64,000 nt of DNA from Dryocola clanedunensis. GTDB lineage: Bacteria; Pseudomonadota; Gammaproteobacteria; Enterobacterales; Enterobacteriaceae. The position numbers were made by a program, and so were the translations under genes. Location: the NCBI RefSeq assembly GCF_025215155.1, contig NZ_JALHAM010000104.1. One strand, given 5' to 3'. Positions 9,003-16,563 of this stretch are shown piece after piece. Numbering within the stretch: the first letter of the stretch is position 1; each line of letters opens with the position of its first letter. The notes beneath the pieces are model-generated. The model had not been told where the DNA came from and did no database searches. It saw only the letters and a program-made list of their open reading frames with translations.

Positions 9003-9683
9003 ATGATCGGTCAGCTACACGCCCGGCTTGAAAACCTGGACTGGGAAAACCAGTTCTTTGGCGTCAATAGCGGCATTGTTCGCTTTACCGATGATGCCCC
9101 GCTGCTGACGGTGGAACGGCTGGCCGCGTACGGAAGAGTGCAGGCTAAAATTCCTGCCCACCGTATCGACTGGCTGGATACCCTACAGCAGCTTGGCTTT
9201 CAACTGGTCGAAGGGGAAGTCGATCTGGTAATGGCCGTTGGCACGGATCGTGCTCATCCCTTGATGGCGAAGGCACAACCTTCCGACATCCCTAAACTGC
9301 GCAATATCGCCGCACAAATCTTCACGCAGAGCCGTTTTCGTGCGCCGTGGTATCAGCCCGACGACAGCGGACGCTTTTACGCACAGTGGATTGAAAACGC
9401 GGTCCTCGGCACGTTTGACCATGAGTGTCTGCTGCTGAAAACAGGCGATGAGATAAGCGGTTTTGTTAGTCTGCGCCAGCTGAACGATAAAGAAGCCCGA
9501 GTGGGTCTGCTGGCAGGGCGTGGCGCGGGTGAGACATTGATGAATGCTGCTGCGGACTGGTGCCAGCAACGCAATATCTCCACCTTGCGCATCGCCACCC
9601 AGATAAGCAACACGGCCGCGCTGCGACGTTACATTCAAAGTGGTGCCACGATAGAAAGCACCGCCTTCTGGTTATACAGGTGA
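9003..9683 (+). CDS. rffC: dTDP-4-amino-4,6-dideoxy-D-galactose (dTDP-fucosamine) acyltransferase
   Basis: GNAT-family enzyme (also called WecD) that acetylates dTDP-4-amino-4,6-dideoxygalactose to dTDP-Fuc4NAc, the third ECA sugar donor. The 226-aa product carries the family segments RFRAPWYQPDDSGRFYAQWI and the acetyl-CoA loop GLLAGRGAGETLM. The N-terminal third is less like E. coli than the rest, which is usual for this protein. A GGGGGGC ribosome-binding site precedes the ATG. rffA starts 4 nt after its stop; RffA makes its substrate. Confidence 0.94.
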   Translation: MIGQLHARLENLDWENQFFGVNSGIVRFTDDAPLLTVERLAAYGRVQAKIPAHRIDWLDTLQQLGFQLVEGEVDLVMAVGTDRAHPLMAKAQPSDIPKLRNIAAQIFTQSRFRAPWYQPDDSGRFYAQWIENAVLGTFDHECLLLKTGDEISGFVSLRQLNDKEARVGLLAGRGAGETLMNAAADWCQQRNISTLRIATQISNTAALRRYIQSGATIESTAFWLYR

Positions 9684-9687
9684 AAAA

Positions 9688-10818
9688 ATGATCCCATTTA
9701 ATGCTCCGCCGGTAGTAGGTACGGAAATCGAATACATGCAGGCTGCAATGGGCAGCGGTAAGCTTTGCGGCGACGGTGGCTTTACGCGCCGCTGCCAGCA
9801 GTGGATGGAGCAGCGATTTGGCAGCAAGAAAGTGCTGCTTACGCCGTCCTGTACCGCTTCGCTGGAAATGGCCGCGATCCTCCTCAACATTCAGCCTGGT
9901 GATGAAGTCATCATGCCGAGCTATACCTTCGTTTCGACCGCAAACGCCTTCGTACTGCGCGGCGCGACGATCGTTTTTGTGGATGTTCGCCCGGATACCA
10001 TGAACATCGACGAAACGCTGATTGAAGCGGCTATCACCGAAAAAACCCGCGTCATTGTGCCGGTTCACTATGCGGGCGTTGCCTGTGAGATGGACACCAT
10101 CATGGCGCTGGCGAAGAAACATAATTTATTTGTCGTGGAAGATGCGGCTCAGGGAGTGATGTCGACCTACAAAGGCCACGCGCTGGGTTCCATCGGCCAT
10201 ATCGGTTGCTTCAGCTTCCATGAAACCAAAAATTATACTGCCGGTGGTGAAGGTGGTGCGACGCTGATTAACGATCCGTCGTTGATTGAGCGTGCTGAAA
10301 TCGTCCGTGAAAAGGGCACCAACCGTAGCCAGTTCTTCCGCGGTCAGGTAGATAAATATACCTGGCGCGATATCGGCTCCAGCTATCTGATGGCGGATCT
10401 CCAGGCTGCCTATCTCTGGGCACAGTTAGAAGCTGCGGAGAAGATTAACCAGCAGCGTCTGAAGCTCTGGCAAACTTACCATGATGCGCTGGCCCCGCTT
10501 GCTTGCGCAGGCCGTATCGAGCTGCCTTCGGTGCCGGACAACTGCGTGCAGAACGCTCATATGTTCTATATCAAACTCCGTGATGTGGAAGACCGTACGG
10601 CCCTGATCTCATATCTGAAAGAAGCTGAGATTATGGCGGTGTTCCATTACATCCCTCTGCATTCCTGCCCGGCAGGAGAGAGGTTCGGTTACTTCCACGG
10701 AGAGGATAACTTCACCACCAAAGAGAGCGAGCGCCTGGTGCGTCTGCCGCTGTTTTATAACCTCGCTCCGGCTAACCAGCGTACTGTCATCAATACGTTG
10801 TTAAGCTACCTCTCCTGA
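9688..10818 (+). CDS. rffA: dTDP-4-amino-4,6-dideoxygalactose transaminase
   Basis: PLP enzyme of the DegT/DnrJ/EryC1/StrS family (also WecE) that aminates dTDP-4-keto-6-deoxyglucose for ECA. The PLP lysine is K181 in the motif CFSFHETKNYTAGGEGG, and the phosphate-contact segment PSCTASLEMA lies near residue 53. The 376-aa product is full length. Its dTDP-4-keto-6-deoxyglucose must come from an RmlA/RmlB-type pair, which is not encoded in this cluster. wzxE starts 2 nt after its stop codon. Confidence 0.97.
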   Translation: MIPFNAPPVVGTEIEYMQAAMGSGKLCGDGGFTRRCQQWMEQRFGSKKVLLTPSCTASLEMAAILLNIQPGDEVIMPSYTFVSTANAFVLRGATIVFVDVRPDTMNIDETLIEAAITEKTRVIVPVHYAGVACEMDTIMALAKKHNLFVVEDAAQGVMSTYKGHALGSIGHIGCFSFHETKNYTAGGEGGATLINDPSLIERAEIVREKGTNRSQFFRGQVDKYTWRDIGSSYLMADLQAAYLWAQLEAAEKINQQRLKLWQTYHDALAPLACAGRIELPSVPDNCVQNAHMFYIKLRDVEDRTALISYLKEAEIMAVFHYIPLHSCPAGERFGYFHGEDNFTTKESERLVRLPLFYNLAPANQRTVINTLLSYLS

Positions 10819-10819
10819 T

Positions 10820-12070
10820 ATGTCATTAGCGAAAGCTTCAGTGTGGACCGCAGGGTCCACGCTGGTCAAAATTGGCGTGGGACTGCTGGTGGTAAAGCTG
10901 CTGGCGGTGGCCTATGGCCCAAGCGGTGTAGGCCAGGCAGGTAACTTCCGCCAGCTGGTGACGGTGCTGGGCGTGCTGGCCGGTGCCGGTATTTTTAACG
11001 GCGTCACCAAATACGTTGCTCAGTACCACGACGATCCTCAGGAACTCCGTAAAATTCTCGGCACCTCGTCGGCGATGGTGCTGGGATTCTCGACTTTGCT
11101 GGCAATCATTTTCGTTGTGGCAGCCAAACCTATCAGCGTCGGGTTGTTCGGCCATGACCAGTATCAGAACTTAGTTCGGCTGGTTGCCCTGGTGCAGATG
11201 GGGATTGCGTGGGCGAACCTCTCTCTGGCTATCATGAAGGGCTTCCGTGATGCGGCGGGCAACGCCCTGGCGCTGATTGGCGGTAGCCTGATCGGGGTAG
11301 TGGCATACTATCTTTGCTATCGTCTGGGGGGCTATCAGGGGGCGCTTCTGGGTCTGGCGCTGGTGCCTGCACTGGTACTTGTTCCGGCTGGATTCATGCT
11401 GGTGCGCCGCGAACATATCCCCCTTGCTTACCTGAAGCCGCAGTGGGACAAAGTTTACGCCAGCAGTCTGGGCAAATTCACCATTATGGCGGTGATCACC
11501 TCTATCACGCTGCCCGTCGCGTACGTGATGATGCGAAACCTGCTGGCGGAGCATTACAGCTGGAACGACGTAGGGATCTGGCAGGGCGTGAGCAGCATTT
11601 CGGATGCCTACCTTCAGTTCATTACCGCCTCGTTCAGCGTCTATTTATTGCCAACGCTCTCGAGACTGACCGCAAAGCAAGACATCTCGCGCGAGATTGT
11701 GCGTTCTCTGAAGTTTGTGCTGCCAGCGGTGGCCGCCGCGAGCTTCACCGTGTGGCTGCTGCGTGATTTTGCTATCTGGCTGCTGTTTTCCCAGAAATTT
11801 ATCGCCATGCGCGACCTGTTTGCCTGGCAGCTGGTGGGTGACGTACTGAAGGTTGGCGCCTATGTTTTCGGCTATTTAGTCATCGCCAAAGCGTCGCTGC
11901 GCTTTTATATTTTGACTGAAATCAGCCAGTTTGTTTTATTAACCGGCTTTTCACGCTGGTTGATCCCGGCCCACGGCGCACTCGGTGCCGCGCAGGCCTA
12001 TATGGCGACGTACATTGTGTACTTCACCCTGTGCTGCGGCGTGTTTCTTATTTATCGTAGACGACCATGA
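10820..12070 (+). CDS. wzxE: ECA lipid III flippase WzxE
   Basis: Polytopic inner-membrane transporter of the MOP/PST superfamily that flips the undecaprenyl-linked ECA trisaccharide to the periplasm. The 416-aa product is almost continuously hydrophobic with about 12 predicted membrane segments. The N-terminus MSLAKASVWTAGSTLVKIGV is typical of WzxE. The stop overlaps the start of rffT in ATGA (12067-12070). Product and place match the E. coli ECA operon. Confidence 0.96.
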   Translation: MSLAKASVWTAGSTLVKIGVGLLVVKLLAVAYGPSGVGQAGNFRQLVTVLGVLAGAGIFNGVTKYVAQYHDDPQELRKILGTSSAMVLGFSTLLAIIFVVAAKPISVGLFGHDQYQNLVRLVALVQMGIAWANLSLAIMKGFRDAAGNALALIGGSLIGVVAYYLCYRLGGYQGALLGLALVPALVLVPAGFMLVRREHIPLAYLKPQWDKVYASSLGKFTIMAVITSITLPVAYVMMRNLLAEHYSWNDVGIWQGVSSISDAYLQFITASFSVYLLPTLSRLTAKQDISREIVRSLKFVLPAVAAASFTVWLLRDFAIWLLFSQKFIAMRDLFAWQLVGDVLKVGAYVFGYLVIAKASLRFYILTEISQFVLLTGFSRWLIPAHGALGAAQAYMATYIVYFTLCCGVFLIYRRRP

Positions 12071-13146
12071 CGACACTGATTCACGTTTTGGGATCGGATA
12101 TCCCGCATCATAACCAGACGGTTCTGCGTTTCTTTAACGACGCTTTAGCCGCCTCTACACCTCACGCTCGCCAGTTTATGGTGGTCGCAACGGACAGTAC
12201 GCTGAATTCGGCTTTTCCGGAGCTGGCAATTGAGCTATTCCCGACGAAGAAAGCGCTCGCGCAGGCGGTGGTCGCGAAAGCTCGCGCGGATCGCAAGCAG
12301 CGGTTTTTCTTCCACGGCCAGTTCAATAGCCCGCTATGGATTGCGCTGCTGACCGGAGGCCTGAAACCCGCCCAGGTTAGCTGGCACATCTGGGGGGCGG
12401 ATTTGTATGAAGCCTCTCGCAGCCTCAAGTTCCGCCTGTTTTATGTCCTGCGCCGCATTGCGCAGGGACGCGTCGGACGTGTCTTTGCGACCCGTGGGGA
12501 TCTCACTCATTTCCATCAGAGCCATCCGCGCGTGCCGGGCGAGCTACTCTACTTCCCGACTCGTATGGATCCCGCACTCAATACCATGAGCAGCGACGAA
12601 AAAACTGATGGCAAGCTAACGCTGTTAGTGGGTAACTCGGGCGACCGCAGTAACCAGCACATAGCCGCGCTTCAGGCGATTCATAGCCAGTTCGGCGATA
12701 CCGTGCGGGTTGTCGTCCCGATGGGCTACCCGTCAAATAACAATGCCTATATCGGGGAAGTGCAGCAGGCTGGCAGCGCGTTGTTCAGCGAAGAAAATTT
12801 GCAGGTGCTGACCGAGAAAATTGAATTTAACGATTATCTGGCGCTGCTCCGTCAGTGCGATCTCGGCTACTTCATTTTTGACAGACAGCAGGGGATCGGC
12901 ACGCTTTGCCTGCTGATTCAGGCGGGTATTCCGTGCGTGCTGAGCCGTAAAAACCCATTCTGGCAGGATATGGTCGAACAGCATGTTCCCGTGCTGTTTA
13001 CCGGCGATCCGCTCAATGAAACGGTGGTACGTGAAGCGCAGCGTCAGCTACGGCTGGTGGATAAACAGCAGATCGCCTTCTTCAGCCCCAACTATCTTGA
13101 CGGCTGGCATCAGGCGTTAGCGACAGCATCAGGAGAGACCGCATGA
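12067..13146 (+). CDS. rffT: TDP-N-acetylfucosamine:lipid II N-acetylfucosaminyltransferase
   Basis: Also WecF. It adds Fuc4NAc to ECA lipid II to make lipid III on the cytoplasmic face of the membrane. The 359-aa product is soluble-looking and of glycosyltransferase family 56 type, beginning MTTLIHVLGSDIPHHNQTVL, with VGNSGDRSNQH and QQGIGTLCLLIQAGIPCVLS as recognisable donor-domain segments. It overlaps the gene before and the gene after by 4 nt, so translation is probably coupled through wzxE-rffT-wzyE. Confidence 0.96.
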   Translation: MTTLIHVLGSDIPHHNQTVLRFFNDALAASTPHARQFMVVATDSTLNSAFPELAIELFPTKKALAQAVVAKARADRKQRFFFHGQFNSPLWIALLTGGLKPAQVSWHIWGADLYEASRSLKFRLFYVLRRIAQGRVGRVFATRGDLTHFHQSHPRVPGELLYFPTRMDPALNTMSSDEKTDGKLTLLVGNSGDRSNQHIAALQAIHSQFGDTVRVVVPMGYPSNNNAYIGEVQQAGSALFSEENLQVLTEKIEFNDYLALLRQCDLGYFIFDRQQGIGTLCLLIQAGIPCVLSRKNPFWQDMVEQHVPVLFTGDPLNETVVREAQRQLRLVDKQQIAFFSPNYLDGWHQALATASGETA

Positions 13147-14507
13147 GTTTGCCCGAATTTGGCGGTCTGTTTGTCGTGTGGTTTGTCTCAGTGATGTTCA
13201 TCGGGTTGCTGACGTACCAGGAGTTTCGCCGGGTACGTTTTAACTTCAACGTCTTCTTCTCGCTGCTGTATTTACTGACATTCTTCTTCGGCTTCCCGTT
13301 TACCTGCACGCTGGTCTTCAGGTTCGGGGTAAGCGTGGTGCCGGCAGATGTGCTGTTGCAGGCCCAGCTGGCGGCGACGTGTTTCTACGCCATCTACTAC
13401 GTTGCCTATAAAACCCGGCTGCGTGCTAAACGTGAGGCTACAGCTCCCCGGCGTCCTGTCTTCACCATGAACCGGGTCGAAACTCACCTCATGTGGGTGA
13501 TCCTGGCTACGGTCGCGCTGGTCAGCGTTGCCGTCTTCTTTATGCACAACGGCTTCCTGCTGTTTAAGCTGCACTCATACAGCCAGATTTTCTCCAGCGA
13601 AGTCTCGGGCGTTGCGTTGAAGCGCTTTTTCTACTTCTTCATTCCGGCGATGCTGGTGGTGTATTTCCTTAAGCAAGACGGCCGTGCGTGGATGTTTTTC
13701 CTGGTTAGCACCGTGGCGTTTGGCCTGCTGACTTACATGATTGTTGGCGGCACTCGCGCCAACATCATCATCGCTTTTGCCATCTTCCTGTTTATCGGCA
13801 TTATTCGCGGCTGGATCTCATTGTGGATGCTGGCGGCGGCAGGTGTGTTCGGCATTGTGGGTATGTTCTGGCTGGCACTGAAGCGCTACGGCCTGAATGT
13901 CAGCGGCGACGAGGCGTTTTATACCTTCCTGTACCTGACGCGAGATACCTTCTCGCCGTGGGAAAACCTGGCGCTGCTGCTGCAAAACTACGACAAAATT
14001 GATTTCCAGGGGCTGGCGCCAATCGTGCGCGATTTCTATGTTTTCATCCCCTCCTGGGTATGGCCAGACCGTCCGAGTATCGTGCTTAACAGCGCAAACT
14101 ACTTCACATGGGAAATTCTGAACAATCACTCTGGCCTTGCTATCTCTCCGACGCTGATTGGCTCACTGGTGGTGATGGGCGGCGTCTGGTTTATTCCGCT
14201 GGGCGGGGTTGTGGTAGGGCTTATCATCAAATGGTTCGACTGGCTTTACGAGCTGGGCAACCAGGAAACTAACCGCTATAAAGCGGCGATTTTGCACAGT
14301 TTCTGTTTTGGTGCAATATTCAACATGATAGTGCTGGCCCGTGAAGGCGTGGACTCGTTTGTCTCCCGAGTCGTTTTCTTCCTGATGGTGTTCGGCATCT
14401 GTCTGCTGTTGGCTAAACTTCTGTACTGGCTATTTGAAAGCGCGGGTCTAATCCACCAGAGAATGCGGCGAGCGCCGCGGGTGGAGACGGAAACGCAAAA
14501 CGCATGA
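13143..14507 (+). CDS. wzyE: ECA polymerase WzyE
   Basis: Integral membrane polymerase that joins ECA trisaccharide repeats in the periplasm, working with WzzE. The 454-aa product has about 11-12 hydrophobic segments and a large periplasmic loop containing TRDTFSPWENLALLLQNYDKI. The segment MIVGGTRANIIIAF is typical of the family. It overlaps rffT by 4 nt and ends a few bases before the wecG start. Confidence 0.95.
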   Translation: MSLPEFGGLFVVWFVSVMFIGLLTYQEFRRVRFNFNVFFSLLYLLTFFFGFPFTCTLVFRFGVSVVPADVLLQAQLAATCFYAIYYVAYKTRLRAKREATAPRRPVFTMNRVETHLMWVILATVALVSVAVFFMHNGFLLFKLHSYSQIFSSEVSGVALKRFFYFFIPAMLVVYFLKQDGRAWMFFLVSTVAFGLLTYMIVGGTRANIIIAFAIFLFIGIIRGWISLWMLAAAGVFGIVGMFWLALKRYGLNVSGDEAFYTFLYLTRDTFSPWENLALLLQNYDKIDFQGLAPIVRDFYVFIPSWVWPDRPSIVLNSANYFTWEILNNHSGLAISPTLIGSLVVMGGVWFIPLGGVVVGLIIKWFDWLYELGNQETNRYKAAILHSFCFGAIFNMIVLAREGVDSFVSRVVFFLMVFGICLLLAKLLYWLFESAGLIHQRMRRAPRVETETQNA

Positions 14508-14518
14508 CAAGGAACATC

Positions 14519-15259
14519 ATGAACGAGTCGGTTAACGCGCCTGAATACAGTATTCGCGGCCTTAAGCTGCTGGGCTGGCGTGATATGCAGCACGCGCTGG
14601 ATTATCTCTATGACGGCGGGGCGCTAAGATCTGGCACGCTGGTGGCGATCAACGCAGAAAAAGTGCTGACGGCTGAGCGCGACGCGGAAGTGCGTGAGCT
14701 GATTAAGGCTGCGGAATTTAAATATGCCGACGGTATCAGCGTCGTGCGCTCTATTCGCAAAAAGTATCCCCAGGCAAAAGTCTCCCGCGTACCGGGAGCT
14801 GACCTGTGGGAAGCACTGATGGAGAAAGCTGGACATGAAGGCACGCCGGTATTCCTCGTCGGCGGCAAGCCTGAAATCCTGGCCCAGACGGAAGCCAAAC
14901 TCCGCAAGCTGTGGAACGTCAACATCGTGGGTAGCCAGGATGGCTACTTCAAAGCAGAGCAGCGTCAGGCAATGTTTGAACGCATTCGCGACAGCGGAGC
15001 GGCGATAGTTACCGTGGCGATGGGCTCCCCTCGTCAGGAAATCCTGATGCGTGACTGCCGTTTGGTTTATCCGCAGGCGTTATACATGGGTGTAGGCGGG
15101 ACCTACGATGTGTTCACAGGCCACGTTAAACGGGCACCAAAGATATGGCAAAAACTCGGTCTGGAGTGGCTTTACCGACTGCTTTCCCAGCCAAGCCGCC
15201 TCGGAAGGCAGCTTAAACTCCTGCGCTATCTGGCCTGGCACTACACTGGCAGGCTGTAA
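14519..15259 (+). CDS. wecG: UDP-N-acetyl-D-mannosaminuronate transferase
   Basis: Also RffM. It adds ManNAcA to GlcNAc-PP-undecaprenol to form ECA lipid II. The 246-aa product is a WecG/TagA/CpsF-family (GT26) protein with KYADGISVVRSIRKKYPQ, FLVGGKPEILAQTE and VAMGSPRQEILMRD. The ATG at 14519 was preferred over the in-frame ATG at 14504 because AAGGAAC lies just upstream, the length then equals the E. coli protein, and the earlier ATG would overlap the wzyE stop. It is the last ECA gene. The 230 nt that follow hold no gene and only the tRNA promoter. Confidence 0.96.
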   Translation: MNESVNAPEYSIRGLKLLGWRDMQHALDYLYDGGALRSGTLVAINAEKVLTAERDAEVRELIKAAEFKYADGISVVRSIRKKYPQAKVSRVPGADLWEALMEKAGHEGTPVFLVGGKPEILAQTEAKLRKLWNVNIVGSQDGYFKAEQRQAMFERIRDSGAAIVTVAMGSPRQEILMRDCRLVYPQALYMGVGGTYDVFTGHVKRAPKIWQKLGLEWLYRLLSQPSRLGRQLKLLRYLAWHYTGRL

Positions 15260-15441
15260 TCACCTCTACGCGCTCAAATGAGCACGTTTCCCCTTATCGC
15301 CGGCAGGGTTTTTCATGCTGACGGGGACACGGGTTTATGAGGTAATTGGCCGTAATAACATGCGTTCACAGCAAAATTCGCACGGATAAACGACAGAACG
15401 CACAAAGCGTAACCAAACGCGCATTTTATTTAAATAACCAC

Positions 15442-15470
15442 TAGACAGCTGACCGTGAAGCCCGTAATAT
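15442..15470 (+). promoter_or_regulatory. Promoter of the tRNA operon
   Basis: TAGACA (15442-15447), a 17-nt spacer and TAATAT (15465-15470), followed by a GC-rich discriminator (ccgaccccgc) of the kind found in stringently controlled stable-RNA promoters. The first tRNA starts 22 nt downstream of the -10. The upstream stretch 15260-15441 holds no gene that I can see. Confidence 0.75.
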
Positions 15471-15491
15471 CCGACCCCGCAACGGCGCTAC

Positions 15492-15568
<77 letters not shown>

Positions 15569-15629
15569 TTTAACGAATGGCGCTAGAGCTGCGGTGGTAA
15601 TTAACGTACCGCGTGAAAGATTTTACAGT

Positions 15630-15706
15630 GGTGGCTATAGCTCAGTTGGTAGAGCCCTGGATTGTGATTCCAGTTGTCGTGGGTTCGAGTCCCATTAGCC
15701 ACCCCA
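15630..15706 (+). tRNA. hisR: tRNA-His (anticodon GTG)
   Basis: 77 nt counted from the extra G(-1) that is a hallmark of tRNA-His, with anticodon GTG in the loop ttGTGat and encoded CCA. The G(-1) faces C73. The second gene of the cluster. Confidence 0.98.
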
Positions 15707-15725
15707 TTAATTTAGTGGTTATGAT

Positions 15726-15812
15726 GCGAAGGTGGCGGAATTGGTAGACGCGCTAGCTTCAGGTGTTAGTGTTCTTACGGACGTGAGGGTTCAAGTCCCT
15801 CTCTTCGCACCA
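15726..15812 (+). tRNA. leuT: tRNA-Leu (anticodon CAG)
   Basis: An 87-nt class II tRNA with a long variable arm (tgttcttacggacg), anticodon CAG in the segment cttCAGgt, and encoded CCA. It reads CUG, the commonest Leu codon in this window. Confidence 0.98.
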
Positions 15813-15860
15813 ATCATCTAAGTTAAGTAAAATTGGGTAGTAAGCAGTAAAGCAGTATTT

Positions 15861-15937
15861 CGGCGAGTAGCGCAGCTTGGTAGCGCAACTGGTTTGGGAC
15901 CAGTGGGTCGGAGGTTCGAATCCTCTCTCGCCGACCA
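15861..15937 (+). tRNA. proM: tRNA-Pro (anticodon TGG)
   Basis: A 77-nt cloverleaf starting CGGCGAGTAGCGCAG, anticodon TGG in the loop ttTGGga, with encoded CCA. It ends the tRNA operon and is followed 9 nt later by an intrinsic terminator. Confidence 0.98.
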
Positions 15938-15943
15938 CATTTA

Positions 15944-15973
15944 AAAAAAGCCAACCTTCGGGTTGGCTTTTTT
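15944..15973 (+). terminator. Intrinsic terminator of the tRNA operon
   Basis: Stem AGCCAACC / GGTTGGCT closed by a UUCG tetraloop, with an A run before and six T after. The symmetrical A and T runs would allow action on both strands. Confidence 0.92.
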
Positions 15974-15995
15974 GCGTCTGTATCCCGGGCACAGT

Positions 15996-16025
15996 GGCGG
16001 ATGGCACTTCGTTTATCCGCCCAAC
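15996..16025 (+). repeat. REP-type palindromic element
   Basis: A 30-nt imperfect palindrome starting GGCGGATGGCACTTCG and ending TTATCCGCCCAAC matches the enterobacterial REP pattern. Two related copies lie at 52985-53015 and 56003-56032. It sits between the tRNA terminator and the glmZ control region; 16026-16098 shows nothing further. Confidence 0.8.
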
Positions 16026-16098
16026 GCTAATCGTGAAGAAGCCTTCACCTCTGTCTTACGCCCCCGGCGTCGTTAATCGACAACAATCGTGTAAACCC

Positions 16099-16179
16099 TG
16101 TCTCTGTTTGGCGACGCATAATCTACTGATAATTATCAATAAATAATTTAATGGTATTTACTGTCTCCAGCTGGAGACA
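16099..16179 (+). promoter_or_regulatory. Two GlrR-type activator binding sites upstream of glmZ
   Basis: The enhancer protein GlrR (partner of GlrK) is known to bind TGTC-N10-GACA upstream of sigma-54 glmY/glmZ promoters. The proximal site is exact: TGTC at 16162-16165, 10 nt, GACA at 16176-16179. A distal near-match has TGTC at 16099-16102, 10 nt, GACG at 16113-16116. The two sites are 63 bp apart, six helical turns, so they face the same side of the DNA. Between them, 16134-16146 resembles an IHF site with one mismatch. Confidence 0.75.
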
Positions 16180-16292
16180 GATGAGACGGGGCGGATAGCG
16201 TGCAGGACATGCAAAAGTGCGGGTATTAAAAGCCTGATAACTACCTGAATTAGCAGGTAACGCACGAATAAGCCAGTTATTGTTTAAAACCT

Positions 16293-16306
16293 GGCATGCA
16301 TCGTGC
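16293..16306 (+). promoter_or_regulatory. Sigma-54 promoter of glmZ
   Basis: TGGCAT at 16292-16297 and GTGCA at 16303-16307 place the invariant GG (16293-16294) and GC (16305-16306) exactly 10 nt apart, as sigma-54 requires. Transcription would start near 16319, where the conserved GlmZ 5' end GTAGATGC begins. AT-rich DNA at 16308-16318 could also serve a sigma-70 promoter, as known in E. coli. Confidence 0.85.
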
Positions 16307-16318
16307 AATAATAAGTAT

Positions 16319-16516
16319 GTAGATGCTCATTCCACTTCTTATGTTCGCTAAGGCTTCATAAACCCAGGAATGACGCAGAGCCAATTACGGTGCTTATCGT
16401 CCACCGACAGATGTCGCCTCTGGCCTCATCCGACACCATGGACATAACGTTGAGTGAAGCACCACTTAGTTGTCAAAAGACCTGTTTTAACACCTGCCAT
16501 TCGGCAGGTGTTTTTT
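16319..16516 (+). ncRNA. glmZ: Small regulatory RNA GlmZ
   Basis: Hfq-dependent sRNA that base-pairs with the glmS leader and activates glucosamine-6-phosphate synthase. It is controlled by RapZ/RNase E processing and by its decoy GlmY. The sequence from GTAGATGCTCATTCC through the conserved centre (GCTTATCGTCCAC, CACCATGGACA, AACGTTGAGTGAAGCACC) to the terminator follows E. coli GlmZ. The end is an 8-bp hairpin CACCTGCC / GGCAGGTG (16491-16510) with nine T. It lies directly upstream of the hemY 3' end, as in E. coli, but aslA and aslB, which stand between proM and glmZ in E. coli, are missing. Confidence 0.95.
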
Positions 16517-16536
16517 TTTGTGTCAGCAGAGGGAGA

Positions 16537-16557
16537 AGGGCGAAAGAACTTCGCCCT
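16537..16557 (-). terminator. Hairpin after hemY, possible terminator of hemCDXY
   Basis: A perfect 8-bp inverted repeat AGGGCGAA / TTCGCCCT with a 5-nt loop lies just past the hemY stop. On the minus strand it is followed only by TTCTCCC, a weak U tract, so termination efficiency is doubtful. Confidence 0.45.
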
Positions 16558-16563
16558 GGATAG

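Noticed and set aside
15759..16007. Open frames on both strands across leuT and proM
   Set aside because: They consist of tRNA genes and the terminator. Similar false proteins are common in databases.
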